NCBI GenBank assembly: GCA_002811645.1
Contig: PDIP01000030.1
Span: forward strand, 152,383-216,382
Length of the DNA stretch: 64,000 nt
From: Corallochytrium limacisporum
Taxonomy: Eukaryota; Opisthokonta
Direction of reading: 5' to 3'
Shown here: positions 62,809 to 64,000 of the stretch, piece after piece
How the letters are laid out: the number at the start of each line of letters is the position of its first letter
Numbering within the stretch: the first letter of the stretch is position 1
Translations under genes and position numbers: made by a program
The notes under the pieces: generated by a model
The model's input: the letters and a program-made list of their open reading frames with translations, nothing else
Databases searched by the model: none
Told to the model about the DNA's origin: nothing

Positions 62809-63616
62809 CAATTACAGCAACCGGTGCTGCAGACTGCCTACTCGGCTGAAGACCTGCGCAGGGCTGTCTCCCATCGCGTGATGGGGCGTGGTCTGCCGAG
62901 GAGTACGGAATCAATCATCGCATAGACGAGTCAAAACCTGCAGTACCGGGACCTGACAGGGTCAGCTTGCACGGTGCACATCTTCGGTGATGTGCCTGAA
63001 TGATGCACTACGTGCTGATCGAGTGCTGGTTGTCCTTCTATTGTCATCAGCTTATGCCTTTGTGAACATACTTAAGTTGTTATCAGTTTTGTTTAAACCC
63101 TTAACCCATCTAGTTCTGCTTCCAACCTAATACTCATTGTATCACACAAAATCAGCAAAAGAAATAAATTGTATGAGGCTCGATTGGGGACTCTAGTTGT
63201 TGTGTGTCACTTTAGCACACTCACCGTCGATCCAGCAACCTTGCCGCCATTGGTTCTGCCATTGTGAAGTGAATAGGGAAAGCGGTGGGGGAAACCCCCG
63301 ACGGGAGAAAAAATTCCGATCACGGCTAAGTCTGATCTTGTGGTGTATTTGGCTTGGGTGACATACCCATACTTGGCCCACAGGTCCTCCGAAATCCAGG
63401 CCGTGTGTCAGAACACGTACTCACTGGCTGGGAGTCCGTACGGAACAATTGGTTACGAAGTGCGCAATGCATAGGTCGGTATCACGTCTTTCCTGTACGA
63501 GTGACAAACGGGACACACCGGCCTATTTGAGGCTATTCCATGTTCCGGAGCAGTCAATGTGGACTGGGCTTGAAAAGATTAGCAGCATGCTGTGAAACAA
63601 GCGATACAGTAGCAAG
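62809..63616. other. Interval between the sucrose-phosphate-synthase-like and paraoxonase-like genes
   Basis: 808 bp between two + strand genes. A GGGGG-AAA-CCCCC hairpin lies at about 63285-63297. An AATAAA at about 63162 could end the upstream transcript. No gene is recognised. Confidence 0.5.
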
Positions 63617-64000
63617 ATGGGGGCATGTGTCACAATCACTTTCACCGTTCTCTTCGGATTCTTGGCCTTGATCCTTGGAATTTTGGTACCACACCAGCTG
63701 GATCGTACAATAATGGGATATGAGCCATATAACATTGATAAATGTAAACAAGTTGCTGATGGCGCCTATGGATCGGAAGACTTACAATTTATTCCTCCGA
63801 GCGTTGACGAGTACAACGCTCCCCGAGAAGTTGCCATTCTTTCAAGCGACAATCGTATCGCCTATTTTACTCCGGGTGAACCCCCAAAGTACCACTTGGT
63901 TGGGCTGGGTAATCTCTTCTCATACGATATTCGCACGGGTGAGACCAAGAAGATCAGAATGACCGGCATTGATCTCAACAGCTATCCGTTCCATCCTCAT
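63617..64000 (+). CDS. Paraoxonase/arylesterase-like protein, 5' part
   Basis: The first 128 codons of a gene that continues past the window. Residues 5-24 are a hydrophobic, probably uncleaved signal anchor (TFTVLFGFLALILGILVP). The next part matches the start of the paraoxonase propeller: KCKQVADGAYGSEDLQFIP includes the Glu-Asp pair that binds calcium in PON1. Then come AILSSDNRIAYFTPG, NLFSYDIRTGE and LNSYPFHPH, corresponding to the strand before the conserved NPHG. Family members are calcium-dependent lactonases or esterases, often secreted or membrane-bound. A stop in frame lies shortly before the ATG. Confidence 0.85.
   Translation, partial: MGACVTITFTVLFGFLALILGILVPHQLDRTIMGYEPYNIDKCKQVADGAYGSEDLQFIPPSVDEYNAPREVAILSSDNRIAYFTPGEPPKYHLVGLGNLFSYDIRTGETKKIRMTGIDLNSYPFHPH

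Noticed and set aside
1-64000. CRISPR arrays, insertion sequences, bacterial operons
   Set aside because: No spaced repeats, transposases or tandem operon layout were seen; the genes are eukaryotic in kind.

Overview
The window is eukaryotic nuclear DNA: 64 kb with 25 protein genes that read as intact (one leaves the right edge), two broken genes, one possible tiny spliced gene, and two assembly gaps of Ns. Nearly all genes are single uninterrupted reading frames, so the genome is intron-poor. The few introns I can argue for are short and near start codons. The content (Mediator MED7, Iwr1, Dcp2, Bud23, Utp15, AATF/Bfr2, Mdj1-type DnaJ, Ubc9, Pgs1, Mrs2, a CID-RRM termination factor) fits a unicellular opisthokont. 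A fungal-side lineage such as an early fungus or aphelid-like protist is my best guess. Remnants of two cilium genes (IFT27 and LRRC23) point to ancestors that had a flagellum. The species cannot be fixed from the sequence.

Layout: AIM24-like (-), amidohydrolase (+), tandem RNase III protein (-), MFS transporter (+), BUD23 (-), B12-binding-like protein (+), gap, CID-RRM factor (+), IWR1 (-), MDJ1 (+), HDAC8 (-), DHX36 (+), UTP15 (-), AATF (+), mitochondrial TPR protein (-), DCP2 (+), MED7 (-), IFT27 remnant (+), metallophosphoesterase (-), an 8.7 kb region without recognisable genes, UBC9 (+), PGS1 (-), MRS2 (-), AGTRAP-like (+), LRRC23 remnant (-), TPR protein (+), DUF4272 protein (-), a 4.7 kb gene-free region with the second gap, a sucrose-phosphate-synthase-like protein (+), and the 5' part of a paraoxonase-like gene (+).

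Strands alternate almost perfectly (23 of 26 neighbouring pairs are opposite). Most tail-to-tail pairs are only about 50-110 bp apart, while head-to-head intervals run from about 0.4 to 8.7 kb. Many head-to-head intervals hold G- or C-runs and GC hairpins, and both assembly gaps lie in such sequence.

Functional themes are RNA metabolism and ribosome assembly (BUD23, UTP15, AATF, DCP2, DHX36, CID-RRM, RNase III), transcription and chromatin (MED7, IWR1, HDAC8), and mitochondria (MDJ1, PGS1, MRS2, TPR protein, probably the amidohydrolase, RNase III and DUF4272 proteins). The observations most worth following are the two decayed flagellar genes among intact neighbours, the alternating gene order, the sucrose-phosphate-synthase-like enzyme with a degenerate phosphatase domain, and the mitochondrial-type protein with two RNase III domains.
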